From Veillonellaceae bacterium (GTDB lineage Bacteria; Bacillota_C; Negativicutes; UBA1444), in contig JAAZNU010000005.1 of NCBI GenBank assembly GCA_012798135.1, positions 1-64,000 of the forward strand: a DNA stretch of 64,000 nucleotides. The letters run 5' to 3'. Each line of letters begins with the position of its first letter. Position 1 is the first letter of the stretch. Below are positions 25,233-32,739 of this stretch, in pieces. The translations under genes were made by a program, and so were the position numbers. The notes beneath the pieces were generated by a model that was not told where the DNA came from, searched no databases, and saw nothing but the letters and a program-made list of their open reading frames with translations.

Positions 25233-25622
25233 ATGGATCTCGACATTCTGCAAACCATTCAACAGGGCCAAATCTTCACAATGGGGCAACCCCTAACCGT
25301 TCAGGATCTGCCCTGGCATGACCATCCCGCTTTCCCGGGAGTCGCGCTCCGGCACTTGATCACAGGAATGCAGACCGACGGAAAATTCAGCAGCCACTTG
25401 GTGCGGGTTAAAAGCGGCTGTGAAATCGGCAACCATATCCATGAAGGGAAATGGGAATTGCATGAGGTCGTTTGCGGCCAAGGAACCTGCCGGATCGAAT
25501 CGGCGGAAATCCCCTACAGTAAAGGCGTTACCGCCGTCATCCCCGCCGATCTTCCCCATTCTGTCCAAGCGGCGGAAACCGATCTCTATCTGCTGGCGAA
25601 ATTTATTCCCGCATTGCTCTGA
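25233..25622 (+). CDS. Cupin-domain protein linked to an AraC regulator
   Basis: 129 residues with a cupin core: SSHLVRVKSGCEIGNHIHEGKWELHEVVCGQGTC (motif 1, about residues 52-85, H-x-H) and VTAVIPADLPHSVQA (motif 2). The AAAGGAG site lies 10 nt before the ATG. The AraC-family gene that follows 102 bp downstream on the same strand makes a shared transcript and a regulatory link plausible. Function unknown. Confidence 0.82.
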   Translation: MDLDILQTIQQGQIFTMGQPLTVQDLPWHDHPAFPGVALRHLITGMQTDGKFSSHLVRVKSGCEIGNHIHEGKWELHEVVCGQGTCRIESAEIPYSKGVTAVIPADLPHSVQAAETDLYLLAKFIPALL

Positions 25623-25723
25623 AACGCCGCTTCAAAAAGGATTTCGCCGGCGAACTGCGAATTATTAGCCAATGCCGAAACATTGGCCGCGTAATTTGTC
25701 AGTTTCAAAGGGGATGTCGTTCG

Positions 25724-26551
25724 ATGCGTCAAACAACCGCCGCCCATCTGCAGTTTCAGGATTTTCGGGAAACACTCGGTGTCGAAACAGTTTACGGCGA
25801 ACAGATGGGCCATGAATTTCCCCGGCATACGCACCGCAGCTTGGGCATCGGCCTTGTCGAGCAGGGAAAACGAATCTTCCGGTGCCGTGGCGAAGAACTT
25901 ACGGCAACGCCGGGACAACTCTTCGTCATTCCGCCGCAGGTGGCGCATACATGCGAAAGCGGCGCCGCGCCGCACACTTACCGTCTGTTGATGGTTTGCC
26001 CCGATGTGTTGACTGCAATCATGCCCGAACTCAATAACCAAGACAAGTCGCCCAGTTTTTTCACGCGACTGCTCCTGAACAATGAAACGCTGTTTGAAAA
26101 CCTCTTGTCCTTGCATCATTTGCTGGCTAGCGACGAGAGCCTGTTTTTCAAGCAAGCGACCTTGCTGCCCCTGGTCGGCGCCATTGTCGCACAATGCATC
26201 GACGCAGCGGATCCGCCGGCAACCTGCGCCAAACAACAGGAAACCATCGCCCGCGTAAAATCATTTATGGACGACCATTACGCCGACGACTTTTCGCTGG
26301 CGGACCTAGCCAGCCGCGCCCATCTCAGTCCTTACCATTTCCTCCGTGTATTCACCGCCTGTACAGGCATCCCGCCGCATCTCTACCAACAGCAGGTTCG
26401 GATCCGTCAGGCGAAAAACAAATTGCTGCAAGGCGCCTCCCTATCGAAAACGGCTGTCGAAACAGGGTTTGGCGACCAAAGCCATTTCTCCAACGTGTTC
26501 AAGAAAATGGTCGGCATCACCCCCGGCGAGTATGTCAAATCCACCTGCTAA
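25724..26551 (+). CDS. AraC-family transcriptional regulator
   Basis: 275 residues. The N-terminal cupin-like effector domain (HEFPRHTHRSLGIGLVEQG ... GQLFVIPPQVAHTC) senses a small molecule. The C-terminal double helix-turn-helix (about residues 180-275) has DDFSLADLASRAHLSPYHFLR and the signature AVETGFGDQSHFSNVFKKMVGITPGEYV. This matches the AraC regulators that often sit beside LysE-type exporters. The effector is unknown. Its only same-strand partner is the upstream cupin gene. Confidence 0.93.
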   Translation: MRQTTAAHLQFQDFRETLGVETVYGEQMGHEFPRHTHRSLGIGLVEQGKRIFRCRGEELTATPGQLFVIPPQVAHTCESGAAPHTYRLLMVCPDVLTAIMPELNNQDKSPSFFTRLLLNNETLFENLLSLHHLLASDESLFFKQATLLPLVGAIVAQCIDAADPPATCAKQQETIARVKSFMDDHYADDFSLADLASRAHLSPYHFLRVFTACTGIPPHLYQQQVRIRQAKNKLLQGASLSKTAVETGFGDQSHFSNVFKKMVGITPGEYVKSTC

Positions 26552-26659
26552 CAGCGAAAGTCTTTCAACCATTTATCCAGCGCCGCCCGCCAGGCGGAAT
26601 TGGACGGAATTGAAATCCATTCTTCCGTCTTTTTTATTGTACATTTTTTATTCACCCTG

Positions 26660-26690
26660 TTGACCTTGCCCTTACGGGAAGCTGTATACT
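26660..26690 (+). promoter_or_regulatory. MerR-type promoter with 19-bp spacer for the MerR gene
   Basis: TTGACC (26660-26665) and TATACT (26685-26690) are separated by 19 bp. That over-long spacing, with a dyad in the spacer (CTTGCCCTTACGGGAAG), is the hallmark of promoters activated by MerR-family proteins through DNA underwinding. It suggests autoregulation of the next gene. Confidence 0.75.
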
Positions 26691-26737
26691 TACCTTAACC
26701 TAGGTTGTGGAAATAAATTTAGTCCGGAGGGAGTCCC

Positions 26738-27538
26738 ATGCTGCCTATAGGCGAATTCTCCAAAATCTGCAACGTCACCACCAAAACCCTGCGCTACTAT
26801 GATGAAATCGGCTTGCTGAAGCCATCCATCGTCAACGGGCACAACGGGTATCGGTACTATGACGTCCAACAACTCAAAACTATTCTGCTGATCACCAAAC
26901 TAAAAAAGTATGGCTGTTCGCTGGAGGAAATCGAGCTGATCCTGCGCGATCCCTGCGGTGAAAAACTGCCCCGACTGATCCGGCAGAAACAGCAACAACT
27001 ACAAATGCAACTGGAGAACCAGCAGTCGGTTCTCCAACAATTAGCGGACGATATTTCAAAATTGGAGAAAGGAATTGATATCATGGCCTACTTGGATAAT
27101 ATCGCCGTGGAGCTCGTGGAAACGGCGCCCAGAAACATCCTGTATACCCGGCAAAAGATGAGCATCGACGAATACTGCAAATACTTCGGTCAGCTATTCG
27201 AGACCATCGCCCGGGAAAAGCTCACCTGCCTCGGTGCGCCGATCGCGATCTATCACGACAAGGAATTCGATCCCGCCAGCAACGACACGGAAATCGCGAT
27301 TCCCATCGCCGAAAAGAACAGCCGGACGCGCGAACTCGCCGGCGGACTGTGCGCCAAAGGGGTGCATCGCGGCGCCTACTCCGAACTGCCGTCCACCTAC
27401 ACCCGGATCGTGCAGTGGATGGAGGAAAACGGCTACCAGATCGCCGCCCCGCCCTACGAAATCTATGTGACCGATCCGGCGGTCATCAAGTCGCCGGATG
27501 ATACTGTGACGGAAATCTATTTCCCGATCAAGAAATAG
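26738..27538 (+). CDS. MerR-family regulator with GyrI-like effector domain (BmrR/TipA type)
   Basis: 266 residues. The N-terminal winged HTH reads MLPIGEFSKICNVTTKTLRY then YDEIGLLKPSIV and GYRYYDVQQL (residues 1-70), followed by a dimerisation coiled coil (QKQQQLQMQLENQQSVLQQL) and a C-terminal GyrI-like ligand-binding domain (about 120-266, ending TEIYFPIKK). Such proteins bind drugs or other hydrophobic compounds and activate exporter or detox genes. Its own 19-bp-spacer promoter lies upstream, and a second MerR-type promoter lies directly downstream at 27584-27615. Confidence 0.93.
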   Translation: MLPIGEFSKICNVTTKTLRYYDEIGLLKPSIVNGHNGYRYYDVQQLKTILLITKLKKYGCSLEEIELILRDPCGEKLPRLIRQKQQQLQMQLENQQSVLQQLADDISKLEKGIDIMAYLDNIAVELVETAPRNILYTRQKMSIDEYCKYFGQLFETIAREKLTCLGAPIAIYHDKEFDPASNDTEIAIPIAEKNSRTRELAGGLCAKGVHRGAYSELPSTYTRIVQWMEENGYQIAAPPYEIYVTDPAVIKSPDDTVTEIYFPIKK

Positions 27539-27542
27539 GGTT

Positions 27543-27581
27543 AGAGGCTTCCCACCGCGAATAAGGTTGGAAGCCTCTTTT
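27543..27581 (+). terminator. Terminator after the MerR gene
   Basis: A 10-bp stem, AGAGGCTTCC (27543-27552) with 27569-27578, followed by TTTT; it ends just before the next promoter. Confidence 0.8.
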
Positions 27582-27583
27582 GC

Positions 27584-27615
27584 TTGACTCTGATATCAGT
27601 GTCAACCTTTATAAT
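27584..27615 (+). promoter_or_regulatory. Second MerR-type promoter (20-bp spacer with 22-bp dyad)
   Basis: TTGACT (27584-27589) and TATAAT (27610-27615) are 20 bp apart. A dyad from 27584 to 27605, TTGACtCTGATATCAGtGTCAA broken only by one mismatched pair, covers the -35 and spacer. The geometry fits control by a MerR-family activator, most simply the one encoded just upstream. Confidence 0.65.
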
Positions 27616-27646
27616 GGAATCATCAGCGGCGGAAAGGAGACTACCC

Positions 27647-27970
27647 ATGTATATCAAAGAGCTGTTGGACCTGGCCCGGCGCTACCCCGCCGTGCCGATC
27701 ATCATCGGCCACCTGGGCGGCATCCATTGGCTAGCCACCCTGCAGGGAATTCGCGAAATCCCCAATATCTATCTGGATTTGTCGGCAACCTTCACAACCA
27801 TGGCGCCCGCTTATGCCATCAAAGAATTCCCCCGCAGATGCCTGTTCAGCTCCGACGCGCCCTATTCCTCGCCCCTGGCCGCCAGAACGCTTCTGGAACA
27901 ACTGACGGATGACGCCGGAGTACTGCGGCAAGTGCTGGGCGAGAACGCAGCGGAATTGTTGAGGCTATAA
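27647..27970 (+). CDS. C-terminal fragment of an amidohydrolase-2 family protein
   Basis: 107 residues aligning with only the last third or so of amidohydrolase_2 enzymes. It has VPIIIGHLGGIHW (conserved metal-binding His), NIYLDLS, and CLFSSDAPYSSP (catalytic Asp), ending VLGENAAELLRL. The N-terminal two thirds, including the HxH metal site, are absent. Yet the ATG has a strong AAAGGAG site and a well-formed, probably MerR-controlled promoter. Either a remnant left by deletion that fell under this promoter, or a shortened protein with a new job. Catalysis as an amidohydrolase is unlikely. Confidence 0.7.
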   Translation: MYIKELLDLARRYPAVPIIIGHLGGIHWLATLQGIREIPNIYLDLSATFTTMAPAYAIKEFPRRCLFSSDAPYSSPLAARTLLEQLTDDAGVLRQVLGENAAELLRL

Positions 27971-27998
27971 GTTTTATCCAGGCTGCCGATTCCTTCAC

Positions 27999-28505
27999 TC
28001 ATTCTTTGATCCGCGCATATAGCCGGGAATCAAAGATTTTCCCATTTTTATAGATACTGCTTCGCAAAATCCCTTCCAGTTGAAACCCGGCTTTCTCCAA
28101 CACTTTCATCGAGCCGATATTGTAATCGAACGACAGGGCAAACACCCGGACCAGATCCGTATTTTGAAATACCCATTCGCACAGGAGGTTGACGGACGCG
28201 GTCATGATTCCCCGCCCCCAAAAAGGTTCCCCCAGCCAATATCCCAGCTCGCCGGATTTGCAATGCACATCCTCTTGGGTTAGGCAGCCAATCGCCCCCA
28301 CCGCCTCGCCCTGGAAAACAACCGCCCGCAGGAAGCGACCCGATTCATCCCCGTCGGCGCAACAGTCGATATAGTGCCGGGCATCCGCAAACGTATACGG
28401 ATGCGGGAAAACATTCCGGACATTCGCGGCGATTCTTGCATTGTTGGCGTATTTCGCAAGACACTCCGCATCGCTCATTCTCCATTGCCGCAATTCGATC
28501 TCCAT
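27999..28505 (-). CDS. GNAT-family N-acetyltransferase (RimJ/RimL type)
   Basis: 168 residues. IELRQWRMSDAECLAKYANN is the RimJ/RimL-like N-terminus. GELGYWLGEPFWGRGIMTAS carries the acetyl-CoA-binding motif A (GxGxxT form), and VLEKAGFQLEGILR is the conserved C-terminal element. It probably acetylates an N-terminus or small amine; the substrate is unknown. I start at the ATG at 28505. Stand-alone, convergent with the amidohydrolase fragment. Confidence 0.9.
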   Translation of the reverse strand: MEIELRQWRMSDAECLAKYANNARIAANVRNVFPHPYTFADARHYIDCCADGDESGRFLRAVVFQGEAVGAIGCLTQEDVHCKSGELGYWLGEPFWGRGIMTASVNLLCEWVFQNTDLVRVFALSFDYNIGSMKVLEKAGFQLEGILRSSIYKNGKIFDSRLYARIKE

Positions 28506-28631
28506 TTTCCGCACCTCACTGTTCGACCAGATGCGTTCATTTTATCACATTGCCGGGGCCCGCTGCCGATTCAGCGCCTGACGCATCGACTACGTTTGCT
28601 AGAAGTGCAGAATCAAGAGAAAAGGAATTTT

Positions 28632-28718
28632 ATGGTTAACCGCGAAATAAATAACCCATCGGCTACTACTTCAATGATTTTCAAATCAAATCTGCTGGAG
28701 GGTTTACGGAATGATTGA
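28632..28718 (+). CDS. Possible 28-aa leader peptide overlapping the DUF2284 gene
   Basis: A short frame, ATG at 28632 after AAAGG, ends in a TGA at 28718 that overlaps the DUF2284 start at 28711. Such overlap could couple translation. No attenuator hairpin was found and the residue content is unremarkable, so this is weak. Confidence 0.25.
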   Translation: MVNREINNPSATTSMIFKSNLLEGLRND

Positions 28719-29250
28719 CAAAGACCACCTACAACTCCTTTTCCAACAGCATGGCTTTACCGACTTCAAATGGATCCCTGCAAAAGACATTATTGTCGCC
28801 CAATGGGTTCGCTTTCGGTGTATGTTCGGCTGCCCACAGTATGGAAAGAGTTGTATGTGCCCTCCCAACGTGCCCACCATTGAAGAATGCCGGAAAATGA
28901 TTTCCGAATATAATGATGTGGCGGTCTTTCACTTTGAAAAGCAAAGTGAGAACGCGGAAGAAAGAAACGCCTGGGTCCGAGATACGTCACAGAAATTGCT
29001 AAAACTTGAGCGGGAAGTGTTTCTTGACGGATATTACAAAACTCTTCTTCTATCATTTACTTCCTGCGTATTATGTGAAAGTTGCACCGGAAATCGAGCA
29101 GAATGCAGAAATCCCAAGTTTGCCCGTCCGGGACCGGATTCGCTTGGCATTGATGTCTATGCAACAGTGAGAAGCATTGGCTACCCGATCCAGGTCTTAA
29201 AAGATCCGACCGAACCCATGAACAGATATGCGTTTCTTTTCATTGAATAG
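28711..29250 (+). CDS. DUF2284 predicted metal-binding protein
   Basis: 179 residues with the DUF2284 cysteine pattern: FRCMFGCPQYGKSCMCPPN (four to five Cys near residues 36-52) and SCVLCESCTGNRAECRNP (about 118-135), then KFARPGPDSLGIDVYATV. This arrangement is expected to bind Fe-S clusters or another metal. DUF2284 proteins are common in anaerobes and methanogens, often near corrinoid or methyltransferase genes; the function is unknown. GGAGGG precedes the ATG. The surrounding 28.6-30.5 kb stretch is visibly more AT-rich than its neighbours. Confidence 0.88.
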   Translation: MIDKDHLQLLFQQHGFTDFKWIPAKDIIVAQWVRFRCMFGCPQYGKSCMCPPNVPTIEECRKMISEYNDVAVFHFEKQSENAEERNAWVRDTSQKLLKLEREVFLDGYYKTLLLSFTSCVLCESCTGNRAECRNPKFARPGPDSLGIDVYATVRSIGYPIQVLKDPTEPMNRYAFLFIE

Positions 29251-29277
29251 CCAAACGCGATACTCACCTATACAAAC

Positions 29278-29305
29278 GGCTCTTCGGTCACAATGCCGAA
29301 GAGCC
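29278..29305 (+). terminator. GGCTCTTCGG-family terminator after DUF2284
   Basis: A perfect 10-bp stem, GGCTCTTCGG (29278-29287) with 29296-29305, and loop TCACAATG, followed by a short T/A-rich run. Confidence 0.7.
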
Positions 29306-29389
29306 TTATAAAAATAAGTGATACAATGGAATTGTTCACCAACCAAACCCATCTGCTGAAGAATCAAGCATTTTAAAGGAGGCGTACCC

Positions 29390-29737
29390 ATGGCAACTTA
29401 CAAAGCGATCTTTCATGTTGATGAAAGCTCCCTGGCCAAGTGGAAGCTCGTTCTAGTAAACATTGAAAACCTCATGGCTGAATTCGGCGAAGATATTGAG
29501 ATCGAGCTGCTGGCAAACGCCGAAGGAATTAGCCTGCTATATAAAACGCCTAATCACTTTAAAGAAACAATTACGCGCTTATCCGCGCGGGGAGTCCAGT
29601 TTACATTGTGCGCCAATTCATTGAAGCAGCAAAACTTGACGAAAGAATTTTTCCTGGATATGGCAACAGTAGTCCCTTCAGGTGTCGGTGAACTGGTGAT
29701 AAAACAATCAGCAGGCTGGGCTTATATTAAACCCTGA
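29390..29737 (+). CDS. DsrE/DsrF-like family protein
   Basis: 115 residues with the DsrE-like alpha/beta fold. KAIFHVDESSLAKWKLVLVNIENLM at the start (about residues 5-29) and IEIELLANAEGISLL, then LSARGVQFTLCANSLKQQ, carry the pattern of small sulfurtransferase-like DsrE proteins, including the conserved Cys (near residue 75). VVPSGVGELVIKQSAGWAYIKP closes the domain. Roles in sulfur transfer are known for relatives, not shown here. AAAGGAGG precedes the ATG. Confidence 0.82.
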   Translation: MATYKAIFHVDESSLAKWKLVLVNIENLMAEFGEDIEIELLANAEGISLLYKTPNHFKETITRLSARGVQFTLCANSLKQQNLTKEFFLDMATVVPSGVGELVIKQSAGWAYIKP

Positions 29738-29823
29738 CCGTCCTGCGCACCCGCATCCCCCTACAAATCACCAAAGACTCCTCGGTCGTATAAAACATTT
29801 TTCACAGAAGGGGTAGGCAAATT

Positions 29824-30378
29824 ATGGCTAAATCAACTTGTCCCTGGTGGCTGGGGTATCTTTTGATCACTCCTATCCGGCGACTATTTCAAAATCCCGC
29901 CAAAATCATCACTCCATATATTCATGCCGGCATGACCGTTCTGGAAGTGGGTCCGGGAATGGGTTTTTTTACGCTTGATATTGCAGCACGGGTTGGAACG
30001 TCCGGAAAAGTTATTGCCGTCGATGTCCAGTCCAAAATGCTCGATAAGCTTAAGCAAAGAGCCGTTGAGGCAAAACTATCCGAACAAATTGAAACCCGGT
30101 TGGCGCAACCGACCTCTTTAGGACTCGCCGATATGGTTGGCAAGATTGACTTTGTGTTTGCCTTCGCGGTTGTTCATGAATTACCGGACCTGAATTCATT
30201 TTGGCGGGAAGCCTCACAATTATTAAAACCTGGCGGCCGTCTATTGATCGCCGAACCATCGCGGCATGTGACCAGCGAAGACTTTGACGCCGAGTTGACC
30301 ATTGCCTTGCAAAATGGATTTATCATTGTCGAACGTAAAAAAGAACTGTTTGCGATTCTCGAAAAGTCTTGCGAGTAA
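29824..30378 (+). CDS. Class I SAM-dependent methyltransferase
   Basis: 184 residues. The Rossmann SAM site is TVLEVGPGMGFFTLDIAARV (motif I, about residue 37) with VIAVDVQ (motif II). KPGGRLLIAEP is the post-III element. The N-terminal PWWLGYLLITPIRRLFQNPAKI matches the small UbiE-like methyltransferases found beside DUF2284/DsrE-type genes in anaerobes. The acceptor is unknown. The site before the ATG is AAGGGG. Upstream DsrE gene is on the same strand. Confidence 0.88.
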   Translation: MAKSTCPWWLGYLLITPIRRLFQNPAKIITPYIHAGMTVLEVGPGMGFFTLDIAARVGTSGKVIAVDVQSKMLDKLKQRAVEAKLSEQIETRLAQPTSLGLADMVGKIDFVFAFAVVHELPDLNSFWREASQLLKPGGRLLIAEPSRHVTSEDFDAELTIALQNGFIIVERKKELFAILEKSCE

Positions 30379-30496
30379 CATAATAAAATAGGTCTTAGAA
30401 AACCACGTTGCAACTCCAATAGGTCAGGATCGATCCCAAATTTTTCATTGAACACCATTTTGAACACCAAATCCATCAAATTTCATCCATCAATAC

Positions 30497-30530
30497 AAAA
30501 AGGCTCCTCGGACGCAATGCCGAAGAGCCT
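30497..30530 (-). terminator. Terminator after tRNA-Sec
   Basis: On the minus strand GGCTCTTCGG (30529-30520) pairs with CCGAGGAGCC (30511-30502), followed by TTTTT; it lies 12 nt after the tRNA 3' end. Confidence 0.8.
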
Positions 30531-30541
30531 TGATTTTCTTA

Positions 30542-30639
30542 TGGCGGGAGCGTGTAGGAATCGAACCCACCCAGGACGGGGTCACCGCCCCACACGCGGT
30601 TTTGAAGACCGGGGAGACCACCAGGCCCCATTCGCTCCC
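30542..30639 (-). tRNA. selC: tRNA-Sec (anticodon UCA)
   Basis: A 98-nt tRNA with encoded CCA (30544-30542). The anticodon TCA (30605-30603) sits in the loop CTTCAAA between CGGT and ACCG. The long extra arm (GTGTGGGGCGGTGACCCCGT area) and a T loop GTTCGATT are as in bacterial selC. The acceptor is 7 strong pairs (GGGAGCG/CGCTCCC) with an eighth A-A position. It shows that the organism decodes UGA as selenocysteine. selA, selB and selD are not in the window, and I found no selenoprotein gene here. Confidence 0.93.
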
Positions 30640-30706
30640 ATGTGTCCCTATTCTACATGAAAATGTCGGATTCGACAAGGCTGCGCCGCCAAGTTACCCA
30701 GCTATA

Positions 30707-31573
30707 TCAGGGGTTGAAAAACTCCTGCACGGTTTCCCAGGCCACTTCCTGCAAAAATTGGGTGGTTTCCGCATCCAAGCCCGCCTTGTAGCTGAGCCCT
30801 ACCGGCGACTGCTTGAACAACGTGGCAAAGGTGGTCGCGGCGGCCAGATAGGTCCCGGCCGGGCTGGGATGCCGCTTGTCCGACACGTACAAGTTGAGTT
30901 CGGGGCGCTGGGCGATGGCTTTCGCAAACGCCAAACCTGCCGGAATCACCAGCACGTTGTTGTCGTTGCCGGCTTGTGTGTATGCCGCCGCCAGCTCTTG
31001 CGTCATTTCCGGTTTGTCGGCATAAGCCCAGGACATGAAGAAAACGGGGATGGCGTCATGTTGCCGCACCGTTGCACTATGCTTCTGGGCGTACTCCGTA
31101 AAGATACTCTTCAGGGTCGGATGAACCGGGCACTGGCTGCAATCCATCATGATCGCCACGTCGAACAGTTTCTGTTTGGGATCGTTGAACACGACCTTGT
31201 TGCCGGCCGCGAACGAATAGGTCGCGATTCCCTTCGGACGGAAATAGGAATTGACATCGTGCCAGTCCCAGCCGGAACCGCTGATGGTCACCGAAGTGGC
31301 GCGAATTTTGTGCGCCGGCATTGCCGCTTTCACGAACTGGAGCACTTGGTTGTGCATGCTGTTGTTGTAATAGAAGAAACTGTTGCCGATGAAAATGATC
31401 GATGCCGGATCGGCGATTCCCAGTTCCTTGACTTTCGGAGCCGGACACTGGACCGGCGCCGTTGAATCGGCGGCCTGCGCCGGAGCGACTCCCGCCAGCG
31501 CCAGACTCACGACAAACACGGCCAACAGCAGGACCGCCTTGAGGCAGGATGATTTCATTCCGTACTTTCTCAT
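30707..31573 (-). CDS. Secreted SGNH/GDSL-hydrolase-like protein
   Basis: 288 residues with a clear Sec signal peptide (hydrophobic core AVLLLAVFVVSLALAG, cleavage after AQA). IIFIGNSFFYYNN resembles SGNH block I (GNS rather than GDS), and KRHPSPAGTYLAA gives the block V Asp/His-like pair (RHPS in place of DxxH). This matches DUF4886-type SGNH proteins. The catalytic Ser is plausible at the S of GNS. Probably an exported esterase or carbohydrate-acting enzyme; the substrate is unknown. The ATG at 31573 follows GGAGAG. Confidence 0.8.
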   Translation of the reverse strand: MRKYGMKSSCLKAVLLLAVFVVSLALAGVAPAQAADSTAPVQCPAPKVKELGIADPASIIFIGNSFFYYNNSMHNQVLQFVKAAMPAHKIRATSVTISGSGWDWHDVNSYFRPKGIATYSFAAGNKVVFNDPKQKLFDVAIMMDCSQCPVHPTLKSIFTEYAQKHSATVRQHDAIPVFFMSWAYADKPEMTQELAAAYTQAGNDNNVLVIPAGLAFAKAIAQRPELNLYVSDKRHPSPAGTYLAAATTFATLFKQSPVGLSYKAGLDAETTQFLQEVAWETVQEFFNP

Positions 31574-31736
31574 GATTTCACTCTCCTGTAAAAATTCATC
31601 CTCCTTATTTTACTATGGAAAATCCTTGCTCGCTAGCGTCTTCGAGTCGTTTTGGCAAAAAATTCAGGCATGTTTGCACATAATGAAAGCTCTGCACGAT
31701 GACCGCACAGAGCTTTTTACATTCCTGGCGATTGCG

Positions 31737-31952
31737 TTATTCGCCGAGATATTCGAAGCGCGGACGGACCTGTCCGTCCCGCTCGACGGTCTCCAGAAAC
31801 ATCGCCAGCGGCCGGACCCAAAGACCCCGCTCGCCATACAGCGCCCGGTACACTACCAGCTGTTCGCCGGTTTCCGAATGAGTGGCCAGGCCAAGCACCT
31901 CATACTCGCCACCCTTGAAATGCCGATACTTGCCGGGCTTGATTCCGTTCAT
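31737..31952 (-). CDS. DUF1653-family protein at the end of the cobalt operon
   Basis: 71 residues. GKYRHFKGGEYEVLGLATHSETGE and VYRALYGERGLWVRPLAMF are the DUF1653 pattern (YRHFKG..Y.V...A.HSET.E..VVY..LYG.R.LWVRP). Function unknown. Its ATG overlaps the cbiO stop (ATGA, 31949-31952), so it is translated with the transporter. The longer reading frame to 32102 is cbiO antiframe. Confidence 0.88.
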   Translation of the reverse strand: MNGIKPGKYRHFKGGEYEVLGLATHSETGEQLVVYRALYGERGLWVRPLAMFLETVERDGQVRPRFEYLGE

Positions 31953-32722
31953 GCGCCGCACCTCTTCCAGCCGTCCGGCTTGCCGTACCCCGTCGGCCGG
32001 GCGAATCCCAGTTCCGCGTGGTCCGGCCGCAGCAGCACTTCCGTCGCTGTTCCGCAGGCCGACACCTGGCCGTCGAGCATCGCCACCACCAGGTCGGCCC
32101 ATTCCATCACCCAGTCCATGTCATGCGTCGAGATCACCAAGGTCTTGCCGGCTTTGTGCAGCCGGTCCATGATTTCGCACAGGTTCCCGCTGCCGGCGTA
32201 ATCGAGCCCCGCCGTCGGTTCGTCCATGACCAGCACGTCCGGTTCCATCGCCAGCACGCCGGCCAGGGCGACCCGTTTCTTCTGACCGGGGCTGAGGAAA
32301 TGGACCGGGTCCGCCAGATAATCGGTCATCTCCACCGTTTCCACCGCCGCCCGCGCCGCCCGCTCGGCTTCCGCCAGCGTCAGGCCCATGTTCATCGGTC
32401 CGAACAGGACATCGTCCAGCACTGTCGGTGCGAACAGCTGCATGTCCTGGTCCTGAAACACCAGACCGATTTTCTGCCGCAGGCGGTTCACCGACTGCCG
32501 CGAATAGTCATAGGGCTTACCCTGGTAATACAGGGCGCCGGCCGTCGGCCGCAGGATCGCGTTGAAATGCAGAAACAGCGTGGATTTGCCGGCTCCGTTC
32601 GGGCCGACCAGAGCGACCCGGGCGCCGGCCGGAATGGCCAGGTTCAGATCGCGCAGGACCGGTTTGCCGGTCTGGTAATTGAAACAAACATTTTTTGCTT
32701 CCAGTATGGGAACCGCTGTCAT
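31949..32722 (-). CDS. cbiO: Cobalt ECF transporter ATPase CbiO
   Basis: 257-residue ATPase of the CbiMNQO energy-coupling factor transporter. Walker A is LVGPNGAGKSTLFLHFN; Q-loop is GLVFQDQDMQLFAPTV; signature is LSPGQKKRVALAGVL; Walker B is VLVMDEPTAGLDYAG; switch His is VISTHDMDW. The ATG at 32722 follows GGAGGC. Located after cbiQ in the order cbiM-N-Q-O, under the cobalamin riboswitch further upstream, which supports cobalt rather than nickel. Confidence 0.96.
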   Translation of the reverse strand: MTAVPILEAKNVCFNYQTGKPVLRDLNLAIPAGARVALVGPNGAGKSTLFLHFNAILRPTAGALYYQGKPYDYSRQSVNRLRQKIGLVFQDQDMQLFAPTVLDDVLFGPMNMGLTLAEAERAARAAVETVEMTDYLADPVHFLSPGQKKRVALAGVLAMEPDVLVMDEPTAGLDYAGSGNLCEIMDRLHKAGKTLVISTHDMDWVMEWADLVVAMLDGQVSACGTATEVLLRPDHAELGFARPTGYGKPDGWKRCGA

Positions 32723-32739
32723 GAAAGTCCTGCCTCCGT

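Noticed and set aside
26697..26706. Palindrome AACCTAGGTT just after the MerR promoter
   Set aside because: Only 10 bp and downstream of the promoter; the spacer dyad explains regulation better.
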